Of a stretch of 64,000 bases of DNA, positions 1 through 64,000 are shown piece after piece; position 1 is the stretch's first letter, and each line of letters opens with the position of its first letter. Below the pieces are notes generated by a model, which was not told the origin of the DNA, did not search any database, and saw only the letters and a list, made by a program, of their open reading frames with translations. The translations under genes were made by a program, and so were the position numbers. The DNA is from Sternotherus odoratus (lineage: Eukaryota > Chordata > Testudines > Kinosternidae): contig JAVMKO010000003.1 of NCBI GenBank assembly GCA_032164245.1, positions 83,992,390 through 84,056,389 on the forward strand, given 5' to 3'.

Positions 1-464
1 TTAAAAGCCAATTTATTACTTAATTTTTGAAAAGATGTTAAGAAAAATTATAATTTCATTTTAGTGCCAATCCTGCTAATATTTGTTTAGATGAGTACAC
101 CTATTAAAGTCAGTGGGCTACTTGTACAAGTCCTGTCACTTGCCTGCAAAAGGATCTGCTGGCATTCATTACTTTTTTGGGCTTTTCCAACTTTAAGTGG
201 TTAAATTATGTTCTGAACTATTCATCTACTTTAAGAATGTTACGGTGTTTATGGGCAGAAGGTCCTACAAATGATAACTTGCAATGTCTAATAAAAATGG
301 GTACTTTGTAAATAATGTTTTAAAACAGCATGTAGTATTTTCCAGTACAGAAAAATAAGTCCCTGTTAAAATATAAGAAAAATAAAACGCTGCTTGTTTT
401 CATTAGCCTAATCCAGTGGTCTCCAAACTACAGAGCAAGGCAGACACAGCTGTGAGTGTGAATG

Positions 465-600
465 ACTCCTTACCCTGGTGATTAGGGCACCTACCTGGGA
501 GGTGAGACACCTAGGGTCCAGTTTCATTGCTTCCAATAATTCTTCCATTATTTATCCACAGTGAAACAGCTTCAACAGGCGATATTGAGGTTATGGGCCA
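465..600 (+). repeat. Degenerate tRNA-derived SINE head
   Basis: The box A-like GGTGATTAGGGCACCTACC and a box B-like GGGTCCAGTTTCATT are spaced as in tRNA-derived SINEs. The copy is diverged. Confidence 0.5.
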
Positions 601-969
601 GGTTAATGAAGAAACAGGCAGCTTTTTATTTCTGATTATTTTAAATGACACTTGTTTTACTGTATTTACTGTACAGAAAAACAATCTTGTATAGAAACAC
701 TATCTACAAAGTACCCATATTTGTATATATTAGACACTGCAAGTTATTCTTTGTAGGACCTGCTGCCTGTAAACAGTAACAAAATTCTTCAGGCAGATGA
801 ACAGTTTGGAATGTAATTTAATTACTAACCAGAGTAAAGTCTGGAAAACCCAAAGTGTAATGCCAGCAGATACTTTTGCATGTGCGTGACCTGACTCATA
901 CGAATAGCTCACTGAGTTCAATAGGTGTACTTATGTATATAAAATTGCTCAAATGTCATATCCGAATAT

Positions 970-1075
970 CCCATAGCCCAGTGTCTAAAACACCCTTCTG
1001 AGTGGTGGAAATCCACTATTTAAATCTTTAACGTGGGTCTCTCACAACCCAGGTGACTGTTTTAACTGTTGAGTT
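970..1075 (+). repeat. Possible second tRNA-SINE fragment
   Basis: CCAGTGTCTAAAACACCC and the following purine-rich segment weakly resemble the same SINE head. Low confidence. Confidence 0.3.
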
Positions 1076-1088
1076 GAAAATTGTAACT

Positions 1089-2100
1089 AGGGCCCTACCA
1101 AATTCCTGTGAAATCTGATCTTTTGTGTGCTTTTACCCTATACCAGTGGTCCCCAACCTTTTTATCACCGCGGACCGGTCAACGCTTCACAATTTTACTG
1201 TGGCCCGGGGGGGGGGGGGGGGGGGTTTGAACTCCTCAGCGCTCCAGCCCGGCTCGCAGGGCTTAAAGCCATGAGGCTCTTCCTCCTCTCCCTGAGTGCC
1301 CCGGCGTGAGGGCGGCCGCTGCTGAAGGGAAGGTGGCTGCCCGCGGAAAGGGCTGCTGCGGCCCGGTACCAATTGATCCATGGACCGGTACCGGTCCGCG
1401 GCCCGGGGGTTGGGGACCACTGCCCTATACTATACAGATTTCACAGAGGAGACCAGTGTTTCTCAAATTGGGGGTCCTGCCCCAAAAGAGAATTGCAGGG
1501 GGGTCACCAGGTTATTTTAGAGGGGTCATTGTATAACCATTCTTACTTCTGCATTGCCTTCTGAGTTGGGTGACCAGAAAGTGGTGGCTGTTGGCCAGGT
1601 GCCCAGCGCTGAAGGCAGCACCCCACTAGCAGCAGTGCAGAAGTAAGGGTGACAATACCATACCACGCCACCCTTCTGTGCTGTTGCCTTCAGAGCTGGG
1701 CATCTGGAGAGTGGCGGCTACTGACTGAGGGCCCACGTCTGCAGCCAGCAGCACAAAAGTGAAGTTAGCCATACCATGCCATGCCATGCCATCCTTACGT
1801 CTTTGCTGCTTCTGGTGGTGGCTCTTCCTTCAGAGCTGGGCTCCCAGACAGCAGCCACCATTCACCAAAATTGCCCAGCTCTGAAGGCAGCATGCCACCA
1901 GCAGCCACGCAGAAGTAAGGGTAGCTGTACCACAACCCCCGCTTACAATAACTTTGTGACCTCAACTCCTTTTCGGGTCAGGAGCCCTACAATTACAACA
2001 CCATGAAATTTCAGATTTAAATAGTTGAAATAATGAAATTTACAATTTTTTAAATCCTATGACTGAAATTGACAAAAATGGACTTTGAATTTGGTAGTTA
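1089..2100. mobile_element. Palindromic hAT-like foldback element, interrupted by another transposon
   Basis: The ends GGGCCCTACCAAATTC and GAATTTGGTAG are inverted relative to each other, as are inner blocks such as GTTTCTCAAATTGGGGGTCC versus the right half. The interior has alternating inverted copies of CAGCTCTGAAGGCAGC and CTTCAGAGCTGGG segments, the structure of a non-autonomous foldback MITE. No transposase remains. Assignment to hAT is by resemblance to turtle families. Confidence 0.65.
1144..1422. mobile_element. Non-autonomous hAT transposon with 8-bp target-site duplication
   Basis: Termini CAGTGGTCCCCAACC and GGTTGGGGACCACTG are perfect inverted repeats. The element is flanked by the 8-bp direct repeat CCCTATAC (1136-1143 and 1423-1430), the hAT signature. 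The 279-bp body is GC-rich with a long G-run near 1208. It sits inside the older foldback element. Confidence 0.9.
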
Positions 2101-2104
2101 TAAG

Positions 2105-2480
2105 GTGAGCACGAGTAACGTCATCACCTTAAGCCAGCCAATCTTCTAGGCATGCTCAGAGGCCACCTGTCGGATCAGGCCTAATACATGATACAGGTGG
2201 CCGAATGCACATCTTCCCTTGGTTTGTGATTCACTCTGGGGCTTAGGCAGGTGGTAAGTATCCAGATGCCTAGAGAGAGGCAGCAATGCCCATGCTCAGA
2301 GGCAGAAACTTGGGCACATGGGAACTTTTTTACCTTGAAAACATGAGTCAAGTTCGTTTAGGAACCTACAGGGCTCAGTGAGTGTTTTGTGCATTGCAGT
2401 GGAACCAAAACTGGGACTTGGGCACCTTAACCTGAGACTTAAGTGTTTTAAGTACCTTTCTGGGTCCCACCCACAATGTC
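2105..2480. repeat. Possible degenerate MITE or SINE
   Basis: Segments such as CTGGGACTTGGGCACCTTAA and AAGTACCTTTCTGGGTCCCA resemble dispersed turtle repeats, but I see no clean termini. Confidence 0.3.
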
Positions 2481-3762
2481 TAATCTTCACAGCATGCAAT
2501 GCATGGTATTCAAAATATGTTTCTGGCCTGTAAGCGCAATACCGCTCTTCTCCAGACTTGTACTAGTTTTTATTTAATGTAAGCCACTGATATTTTTTCC
2601 AATTTATGGATACAGCACAATTGTATTAGTTTAGTTGATCTTTGTTTTATTGTTTATAATACATAAAGGGAAAATGATACGCAGAGTGTTAGGTGGTCTT
2701 ATTGTAAACCTTATTAAACCAAAATAGCTCATATATTTTTATATCTTCAAAGACTGTCCTATTAAGAAGTTTTTGTTCAATCCAAATATATTGTTGGATT
2801 CATAAGTTGCTTACATATTGTCAAAATATCCCAAAACATTTATTGTTTTCCTCCATTTTTTGCTTCTGTTTCGTACAAAGGCCATCTATGTTGCTACTTG
2901 CTACTTTTTAAGGAGATAGTGAGTTGCAGATTCTACATCTGCCCCAGACGCCCTGTCAATTTTTCCCTGAACCTCCTTCCCAACCAGATTGTCCTATATT
3001 TACATAACAGTTTTGCTCTCTCTTGCTGTGGGAAAGACCCTCTCAAACAGTGGAAAACTGACTATACAGAGGCAAGAGCACACTGACTAGAATTTAATAG
3101 TAGTATAATATACAAAATAAACTAGATGAAAAAATTATAGTACTCTTACCAACTTCTTTCATAGACACATCCTAGCACCTTCAGGGAGCTCTGTTGGATC
3201 CGTGTGCTGCGCTTATTACAGGATTGTAGCCCTACATCTTTCTTGTAAGAACTGCATGTTTAATAATAATCCGATAGAAATGTGATGCTTTTTTTCTCAC
3301 TTTGCTAGTATTCCTGTCTTATAGGAGTGTTTTATCTGAATTCCCTTTCCTTGGCATAAAATTTCCTACATTTCTGATTTCACCCATAATAAACTTCATT
3401 CTTATCACATTTTTCTGTAGTGTTGTCCCTAGTATGTTATAAAAGGATCTATGTAATCCCATACTGATGTGTTTGCAACATAAGGTTATTCAAAAGAAAA
3501 TATAAAAATGCTTTATTTGCTGTTTTCCCTTTTTCCCATTTTGCCGTCAGAAGTATCAAAAACGGACACAGACGAAGTAGCAGAAAGGCATAAATATAGC
3601 CAAATAACCTATTTATGAGCACAGCTTCTCTAATTGTGCGGGTCCTTCAGATTCAGGTGCCTTCCGCATTTGCACTGTAGTATAAACCATCATAGTCCAT
3701 CATAGTTTCCAGTGGGTTAAAAAAATTGGCTCTGTTGCATTGTGCTGTTCTTGTTTTTTCAG

Positions 3763-56898
<53,136 letters not shown>

Positions 56899-57305
56899 AG
56901 GACACCACTTTGCTCAGTGAAGAAAGAGAGCTGACTTGGCAGGAAGCTTTTTCTGCTCCCAAGAAACTACACTCGTACTAGATGTGTCGATAATGTGGCT
57001 TTAATCCTCATGTCTCTTTTTTGAAATTCAATTTGTAGTTTTAACTGAAGATGTTATGCATTTGAGGATACATTTTCAGTGCAGCATGTGGGGACTCATA
57101 TTAAGAATGATTGAACTGTAAACACAGTGCTTAAGGCAGCAAAATAATGTCTGGGTGATCAAAGTCTGGCAGGGGCAGACATTTTACTGGGGGTAGAGCC
57201 AGCTTTGTCTTTGGAGAGTTATATGGGTAAAGGTCTTAACAAGGGGAGATGTGAATCATATTTCCTAATCCTGATAAAGAATAAAGACAAATGGCAATTT
57301 ATTTT
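56899..57305 (+). other. PEX7: PEX7 3' untranslated region (end estimated)
   Basis: Non-coding sequence from the stop codon to about 20 bp past the first AATAAA. The length of about 400 nt fits the short 3' UTR of mammalian PEX7. The cleavage site is inferred, not seen. Confidence 0.6.
57280..57285 (+). terminator. Candidate PEX7 polyadenylation signal AATAAA
   Basis: This is the first canonical AATAAA downstream of the PEX7 stop, with a T-rich stretch following. A second AATAAA at 58937-58942 could serve a longer isoform. Confidence 0.6.
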
Positions 57306-59404
57306 GAGATCCTGGCACTATTTTAAAAAAATGTGGGGAGGCGTATTCACTGTAAAATAATGCAGTGTCAGCTTGATGCTTGTGTCACTCCATTGATTTG
57401 ATATTGATACGTTTTGCTCCACATTCGTGTTGCATTATTTTCTTGTGTAATATGATGAATGCTGTTAGACCATTAATGGCATTCATTATAACAAGCTGCT
57501 TCCTTTGACCTTTTTGTTCACTGTTTCATGATGACAGAAAAGATTATTTCCATTTAGTCTTTTTCCCCCCATATGTTTTCAGATAAAATGCTTGATGAAG
57601 GGCTATTCCAAAAGAAGTTCTTTTAAATTATGCTCAGAAATCACAAAATAGAGACAGATTGTGATGAGAAACCCGCAAAAGAGTTAAGCCTTTTTAAAAA
57701 ATCTTATCCAAACTTCTTTGAGGCTCTGACAGACATTGTAATAATCCTCGCCTGCCTCACACCCTTTACCTTCAGAGACTCCTTCACAGTGCCCAGCACT
57801 TCCGGCAGCCTCTTTGCAGGGTCCTAACTACTACTAAACTCAAATGTTGTATGCGCCCGGGTAGTGTATCCCAGAGTCGGGGAGATTTGCAGTAAGCCAT
57901 GGCCAAATTGTCAGAGCATGCCCAATCTGCTGGAGCATTTGAAGATATGGGGTGGGAAGAGCATTCAGAGGTGAGGAACTGGATCTTATTTAAGAGTTAC
58001 AGGTAAAGGATAAATGTGTCCTATTTTAGAGATAGGAACCAGGGGCTACTGGGCAGCCATTCATAGAGAGCTGTGCCTAGATTAGGAGGCAGGGTGAAAT
58101 ACTAAATTATTTTCCACTTATGAGATGTTTGGATTCTGCATGGTTCTTTTTATTTTTTAATTTTTTTAAATCAGGTGATCCGTTCCTGCATACCAAGCCC
58201 TGTAACTGAATTAGAAACAAAAGTTTTGATTGTGTGGTGTTAGAAAATGACACAGATTTTAAAATCATTTTGATGCTTTTTTATTTTAGGTGCTAAGAAA
58301 TGACACAACCACAAAGCTATACTGCTTATAGTTTTTACTAGTACCATGGGCCATAAAACTCATGTCTATGCATTAAAATTGATTTATTTCTAATCTTAAC
58401 AGTCCTTTCCTTTCATCTCCCTTTTCTGCTTAATATGCAAGCAACATGTCCAAGTGGGTGAAGGTCATGGAATAGATATCTATCTGTGTGTGTAAGTATG
58501 GAGGATATTTTTAATCAGATAAGATGTACTGTTATAGTACATCAATTTGAAAGCTAAACATGGGAAAGTGAGTAGGAGGCAACAAACAATCTCAACCTTT
58601 CATCTGAGTTGTCATTAGCAGGATGAAAAGATGCTTTCAGTGTGTAACCTGTACATCCAACAGAGTGATTAAACTTTCTTCTTAGCCACCTCCCTTCCCC
58701 CTGCGCACTGTCTAACTTTCATTTAAGAGCTGCTGAGTCAAGATTTTTACTCTCTTGAAAAATGAGTGAATCCAAAAAGCTCACTGTGGCTTTTAGCCTT
58801 ACCTTATAATCTCTAAATGAGAAGAATGTGCAGCAATAAACATTTTTGCAGTGCAGCGAAAAATGTTTCTTTGTCAGTAGTTGTAACTAATTTGTAATTC
58901 TCAGGGTATGCTTGCTACGCATGTTCACTTTAAGAAAATAAATTGCTTTTATGGATGACACTGCCATCTTCTAATTCTTTACTAGTTGTATTCAAAATAG
59001 ACCTTTAAGTACAAATGTCTTGAACATTGAATCCATTCTTTCAATTTTTAAGGACAATTTTTAATTGTTAGTGCACAATCATGAGCAATATTGTCAATTT
59101 AAACTAAAAGTGTATTTATTGTTCTAGTATGCTTAAATTAATGGGACACTGTGGTAAATTGTAAGTTCAGTATTTTTGGACCGACACAGAATTTGTGTTT
59201 CATACACAGGCACGATCCCTTTGTTTCAAAACTTGACCAGACCAGTTTGTGGAAAAATACTGATATCCAAAAATGGAGTCCAGAATCACGTGGCCTGGTG
59301 GCATGTCCTTGCAGTGTTATGGCAGCCATTGCTTACAGGCTGGCCAAAACGCCTACAGGAAGGTTAAGCTTTTCCACTGGCCCTTGTCTTTGCTAATGGG
59401 CCCA

Positions 59405-59620
59405 TTTGAAATACAGCTACCTAGTCAATATTCATAACTTCAGGTACAAAAAATGCATACATATAGGATAATCAGGTTCAACAAACCGTAACTTTTCCAA
59501 TGATATCCTATGTGACTCATCTTGCATAATATGCAGCATAATTATGCCATAATCGTATAATATCATTATGAAGAATACGGGGTGCAGGGTCACAGTATAT
59601 GACTTTGTTTTGATAAAGTA
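59405..59620. repeat. LTR-type fragment
   Basis: ATATTCATAACTTCAGGTAC, AACTTTTCCAATGATATCCT and ACGGGGTGCAGGGTCACAGT resemble the 50-kb fragment and turtle ERV LTRs. Decayed. Confidence 0.4.
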
Positions 59621-59982
59621 GTGCTATTTATGTGCAGTTGTGCCAGGAGTGCAAGTGTCCTCACTGTTCACTACTCTAAGCTAGCCTTCAGTTCTGGTGT
59701 TCCCCTACATGTTCCCTTCACTGTGAGGGAATATGATAACATGGGGTTTTCTTCTGTGGTAGTCAGCAGGTTTTTGAACTCTGCCACTCTAAAGGCTAAT
59801 ATTGAGCTTTACTTTTATTTTTTAGGAAAGGTTTCTGCCATTTTCATGGCAGAAATAACACATTGCTGTATCCACACACACTACACTCATTTGTGTGTGG
59901 TACTAAAACTTTTGGGGGCACATCCCATGATACTTAATACTGCAGTAACCTGAGTCACACTGATTTAATAATAATAATAAAT

Positions 59983-60075
59983 GGAGATATACCAATCTCC
60001 TAGAACTGGAAAGACCTTGAAAGGTCATCGAGTCCAGTCCCCTGCCTACACTAGCAGGACCAAGTACTGTCCCCT
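59983..60075 (-). repeat. CR1 LINE 3' end, minus strand
   Basis: TCCTAGAACTGGAAAGACCT, GGTCATCGAGTCCAGTCCCC and CTAGCAGGACCAAGTACTG are typical CR1 3' sequence. It ends at an A/T run. Confidence 0.75.
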
Positions 60076-60399
60076 GACAGATTTTTTTTTTTTTCCCAGT
60101 GAGTTGTGTGTGTTCCCCTGGGCATGTGGGTGGAATTATGGTGAAGCATTGGAGGATTAGCAGCACTCGAATGGCATTAGCCATGTCCACATTGCATAGT
60201 GGTCATGTTAGCTGACAAGTTGTGCTCTCTTGAGCTGTAGCTGGCCAGCCAACTTGTGTTTAAAAAACAAACACTGTACTCAGGGTATTTGGTGTGTAGA
60301 TGTGGGTAGAGTTAGGGGCAACACCTGAGTTATAACTTCAAGTTAACTTTGCAGCGAAGACACGTCTTGAGAGGCAGCGCCTGCTATTGTGGACAGAGC

Positions 60400-60500
60400 C
60401 TGGGACTGAGAGTTCCTTTGTTCTAATTTTAGCTTTATCACCCACTTCTTCCGTGGCCTTGAGCAAGCCACTCTATCCCTCTCACTTGCAGTTTGTTTGA
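60400..60500 (+). repeat. MIR core fragment
   Basis: TTCTAATTTTAGCTTTATCA, then GGCCTTGAGCAAGCCACTCT, the MIR core pattern (usually 'GACCTTGGGCAAGTCACT'). Confidence 0.75.
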
Positions 60501-60639
60501 CTGAGGCACCAAGCATCCTCATCTGATAGTGACACCCTGGCTGAGCTATGTGTTACACATGCCAGCAATTTAGATACATTAAATCCTGGGTTAGTCTTGT
60601 ATGCCCTAGAAATGGCTGTGGCAGAAGTGCTTTTTTCAT

Positions 60640-60930
60640 CTGCACCTGGTGAGAAGAGTGGGACCAATGCGGACTTAGTCACAATTATCCACACATTTGC
60701 CACCTCAAGATTAGATTGCTGCAAAGTGCTCTACGTTGGTCTACATCATGAGACCATTGGAGACAAGCTGGTGCAATATGCCATGGCCTACTTATTTAGA
60801 GGAGTTTTCATGCACATAAACCAGGGCTCTGGGATCTGCAATGGCTTCTAGTAAGTTTCCAAATGAAATCCAGCATGTTAAACAGGCCAAGAATGTATAT
60901 GTAGGTTAACTGTGAGTTTGTGCCTCTCTT
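60640..60930 (+). pseudogene. LINE (CR1/L2 clade) reverse transcriptase fragment
   Basis: The frame reads IIHTFATSRLDCCKVLYVGL and, after a shift, an 'LHWLPV'-like segment (CTGCAATGGCTTCTAGTAAG). This is the conserved post-catalytic region of L2/CR1 LINE RTs. It is short and decayed. Confidence 0.65.
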
Positions 60931-61741
60931 AAACTGGGCTGCTGCCATTGAGCAGTGAAGGCTTTGGGGCTGGAGCACCTTTGCTATAAAAGGTAAGGAG
61001 CTGCTGCCGACAGGACATTGTCTGAAAGCTCTTAGGTTTTGACACTCATTCTTCCCTAGTCTTGGTCCATGAGAGCCTGAACCTTCTAAGTACACTGCAA
61101 CAGCATCTTTTCCTACAGGCTTTTTGGAGAGGAAAAGGGTGGTTCAGAATTCTATTATCCCTACTTTGCCAAGGGGATGTCTCTTTTCTCAAAGAGGATG
61201 AGCAGTCTTTTATTGTGTTGTGAATTTCACTGTTCAGAATGTGCATCTAGTAAACAGCAGGGATGCTCCTGGGGCCTCTTATAAATATATATATTGATAC
61301 TAAAGATGTAAGGATGGCACACAATAGGTTGGGGGTACAGGACAAACCAAAGTTGAAAATGAACAAAGCAGCAGCGTTCAGACAGGAGGAAAAAGGTGAT
61401 GGTGGAGGATAAAAGATGGGAGAGAGCAGTGGGGGAAAGAAGATGAGGTAAAATTGTAAAGGAAGGAGAGAATTTGAAAAACAGTAGACATGAGAAAGTG
61501 GTGGAGTGGAGAGAATGGATGAGACAGGAAAAGAGAAGTAGGAGGAGATGGAGGAAGAAAATAATCTAGAAAAGATGCAATGCCGAGTTCAATCTGTGAA
61601 AACCTGGTCCCTTTGAAGTTTTGGCCTGGGTAGGGCCAGGCTTTCATCCACTGACCGGTAGCTGTCAGGCATTGCAAGCTTTCACAGGGCTATCACCACT
61701 CGCTTCTCAACTGAGAGGGCTGCTCTCATTTTTGTATTCTT

Positions 61742-62410
61742 GTGCTTCAGGGCAGGGGAAAGCAAGGCCCAAAGTTCAAGGAAAGTGGCCTTATGCATGC
61801 GAAAGTTTTGCAGCCACAGGGAATTATCCCATGCTTGCAAAACTATGCGGTCCCACCAATCTATGCTAGTTTCCCAGACCCAGAATCAGCATTCCATGGC
61901 TTGAACCTGGCCCAATGCCACCAGGCTGTCCACTTGCCACATCCCATACTTCCAGGAACGTCTCTGTCCATGTCCTCATCACTATCATCATGGTGCTGGT
62001 GTTGCCTCCTCGCCAGGTTCTGCACGTACTGCAGGATAATGCGTGAGGTATTTACAATGCTCACAACTGCTGCGGTAATCCATGAAAAAAGGCATGAAAC
62101 GATTGTCTGCCATTGCTTTCATGGAGGGAGGGGAGACGAGACTGATGACATGTATCCAAAACCATCTGTGACAATGTTTTTGGCCCATCAGGCATTGGGA
62201 GCTTAACCCAGAATTCCAATGGGCAGTGGGGACTGTGGGATAGCTACCCACCATGCACCGTTCCGAGTGCTGATGCTAGCCACAGTACTGTGGACACACT
62301 CTGCCAACTTAACACGCTTAGTGGGGATACACACAATTGACCATATAAAGTCTCTTCCAAAAAAGAGACTTCTATAAAATCGACCTAACTTCGTACTGTA
62401 GATGTACCCT
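61742..62410. mobile_element. Degenerate DNA-transposon (MITE) relic
   Basis: The right end carries CGACCTAACTTCGTACTGTA and GATGTACCCTT, a turtle MITE terminus. Upstream segments (GGGATAGCTACCCACCATGC) are typical of its interior. The left end is not identified. Confidence 0.45.
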
Positions 62411-63649
62411 TATAACAGGGTCATGTAAGGGGTAAGGACAAAGATGAAAATAGAGTAAAAATAGGACAGAAGGAGAGGAAAGTTACAAGAGACATGGGTG
62501 AGGGCAGCCAAAGACTATAAAACATGGACATATATCAGGAACTGAGCCACTATCAGAATATTCCCTTGGTTGATGGAGCTGGTGGAAGCAAAGCTGCCAA
62601 GAATAAAGACCACTTGACATACATTCAACTTGAAGCTTCCAGAAATTTATGTTGTAAAAAATAAAACACGTGAAAGCTGTTGTAAATTATTTTTTGCTCC
62701 TTATGGTCACATACACCTGATGGAAAAGAAAACATCTTTACATTTTATTTCAAGGGCAAGCGCTATCAGTAGTTACTTGACTCAGTGATAAAGCCATGTG
62801 ATTTTGGGCTGACGGTCCCCTATTTCTATCCCTACTGAGTGCAGTTCACTTGCAGACATACACATTGAAGTCTGAAGCTTACTATTGTCTTTCTGTATAT
62901 TCCATGTAAAACCTTTAGTTTCACTGGTTTTATTATCACCTTTATAGGACAATCTCTAAACATTGAGCTGGATTTTTAATGATTATTTATGTTGGGACAC
63001 AAGTATCAACTGATATTTAAATGACTGTAAAAGAGCTGGGTTTGGAAATTTCTCTAGTTGGTTGCAAAGTCCTTGCGCCTCTGAATTGGAAATAAGAGAT
63101 CCTGAACGTCTTTTCTGCAGAAATTTCACATTCTCGTAGAAGTGGTTTGACTTGCTAGTGAAATAAATCTTACTTAATAAATTGCTTTAACACATTGTGG
63201 GCTCTAGTGTATTAAGGCACTGTAAAAGCCTATAAGGCTTACCTCTGGCCCCTAAAAGGTACAACTAGTGAGCCTTCTTACTGATTTTTTTTTTAATCCT
63301 CGTTTGAGTTGATTGCCTAGGATGAAACCCGCAACTGCAGGGGATTGGGCTTTCTATACTGTTGGTCTATAGCAATGGAAACCATTTCCTCAAGATACTT
63401 GGATGACCACAGATCTTACACCCTTCAGAACAAAATGCAAGAGTTGTACTAGTTTTCCTACAGTGACTTCCCTGAAGTCAATAAACAAAATCTCCCTTAT
63501 GGTGCTTCACAGGGAAAGAGACTAGACTTTTGATTTGGTGGTTTGGGGGTTTTTTTTTGGTTTTTTTTTTGCTTGTTTTTGTATGATTGCACACACAATG
63601 TATGACGATAGCTATATTTAATACTAGCAGAAATACCCGGTGTTGCTCG

Positions 63650-63957
63650 GGTCTATTGGAGTGGGGGGGAGGGGTGAGAGAGCTGAGAGAGTGGGGGGGC
63701 CATTGGAGGGGGGAGAGAGCTGAGAGAGGGGGGGCTGTTGGAGGGGGGAGGGGGGAGAGAGCTGAACGAGTGGGGGGCCGTTGGAGGGGGGAGAGAGAGC
63801 TGAGCGAGTACGGGGGCGTGGGAGGGGGGAGAGAGCAGAGCGAGTGCGGGGTCCATTGGAGGGGGGGGAGGGGGGAGAGAGATGAGCGAGTGCCGGGGCC
63901 GTTGGAGGGGGGGAAGGGGCAGAGAGCTGAGCAAGTGCGGGGTCCGTTGGAGGGGGG
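63650..63957. repeat. G-rich minisatellite, roughly 45-60 bp unit
   Basis: Repeats of a unit containing CCGTTGGAGGGGGGAGAGAG and CTGAGCGAGTGCGGGG, at least six copies with variable G-run length. It is preceded by AGAAATACCCGGTGTTGCTC, which looks like the end of a dispersed element. Purine-rich on the plus strand; the long minus-strand Pro/Ser frame over it is an artefact. Confidence 0.88.
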
Positions 63958-64000
63958 GTATTATTATATCATAACTATGTCACAGAGAACAGCAGGTGTT

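Larger units (their letters stand above)
1..3762 (+). other. PEX7 intron 1 (3' part)
   Basis: No coding exon was recognised. The stretch holds tRNA-SINE-like fragments, a nested pair of DNA transposons around 1.1-2.1 kb, and a possible MITE around 2.1-2.5 kb; 2.5-3.76 kb appears unique and AT-rich. There is no CpG island outside the repeats, consistent with the promoter and exon 1 lying upstream. Confidence 0.7.
57306..64000. other. 3' flank of PEX7, no second gene recognised
   Basis: Contains an LTR-like fragment, a CR1 tail, MIR and LINE relics, a GA-rich tract (61380-61570), a MITE and a terminal minisatellite. In mammals SLC35D3 follows PEX7, but no exon of it is visible here. 57.4-59.1 kb and 62.5-63.5 kb appear unique and non-coding. 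Confidence 0.7.

Noticed and set aside
1..3762. PEX7 exon 1 or promoter
   Set aside because: No frame matching the N-terminus with a phase-1 donor and no CpG island outside repeats was found.
63653..63934. 93-residue Pro/Ser-rich minus-strand frame
   Set aside because: Direct translation of the terminal minisatellite.
57306..64000. SLC35D3 or another neighbouring gene
   Set aside because: Frames in this flank are short, and the only protein-like one is a LINE fragment.

Overview
This window is nuclear DNA of a sauropsid vertebrate, most likely a turtle. It holds one split protein-coding gene with GT-AG introns in an AT-rich background, and most of the remainder is transposon debris. The turtle inference rests on the mix: CR1-type LINEs, tRNA-derived SINEs, MIR/L2 relics, many palindromic hAT-like MITEs with 'TCTACACTGCA' termini, ERV/LTR remnants and DIRS retrotransposons.

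The host gene is PEX7 (plus strand), the WD40 receptor for PTS2 cargo of peroxisomes. Nine coding exons, matching exons 2-10 of the mammalian gene, lie between 3763 and 56898, with the stop codon at 56896-56898 and a poly(A) signal about 380 bp further on. Their 842 coding bases start in phase 1, so they need exactly 130 bases from a first exon upstream of the window to give the usual 323 residues. No exon 1 or promoter is present here. All visible splice sites are canonical and no frame is broken, so the gene looks functional.

Layout: 1-3762 is intron 1, with a hAT nested in a larger foldback element. 3763-14603 holds exons 2-5, with MITEs, CR1 and LINE fragments in intron 3. Intron 5 (14.6 kb) carries the most striking object, a complete 5.9-kb DIRS-type tyrosine-recombinase retrotransposon at 19342-25245 in the same orientation as PEX7. 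It has an intact Gag-like ORF, an RT/RNase H ORF and a tyrosine recombinase ORF, inverted terminal repeats that look identical over about 150 nt, and an internal complementary region matching both ends. A 5S rRNA-derived sequence also lies in intron 5. 29159-32373 holds exons 6-8. Intron 8 (10.4 kb) has a GC-rich foldback element, a pogo/Tigger-like element, an older truncated DIRS, and a LINE endonuclease fragment interrupted by a MITE. Intron 9 (13.9 kb) has ERV/LTR remnants, a CR1-like repeat and a second pogo-like element. The 3' flank (57.3-64 kb) contains MIR, LINE and MITE relics and ends in a GGGGAGAGAGCTGAG-type minisatellite; no second gene was seen.

The best candidates for something new are in the DIRS element: a heptamer (GGCACCG) that recurs 13 times in about 700 bp of the Gag ORF in all three codon phases, long overlapping reading frames, and a perfect splice-donor consensus in its terminus. 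Others are perfect 20-22-bp hairpins, DNA transposons carrying unrelated GC-rich minisatellites between shared termini, and repeat families with a hammerhead-like core.
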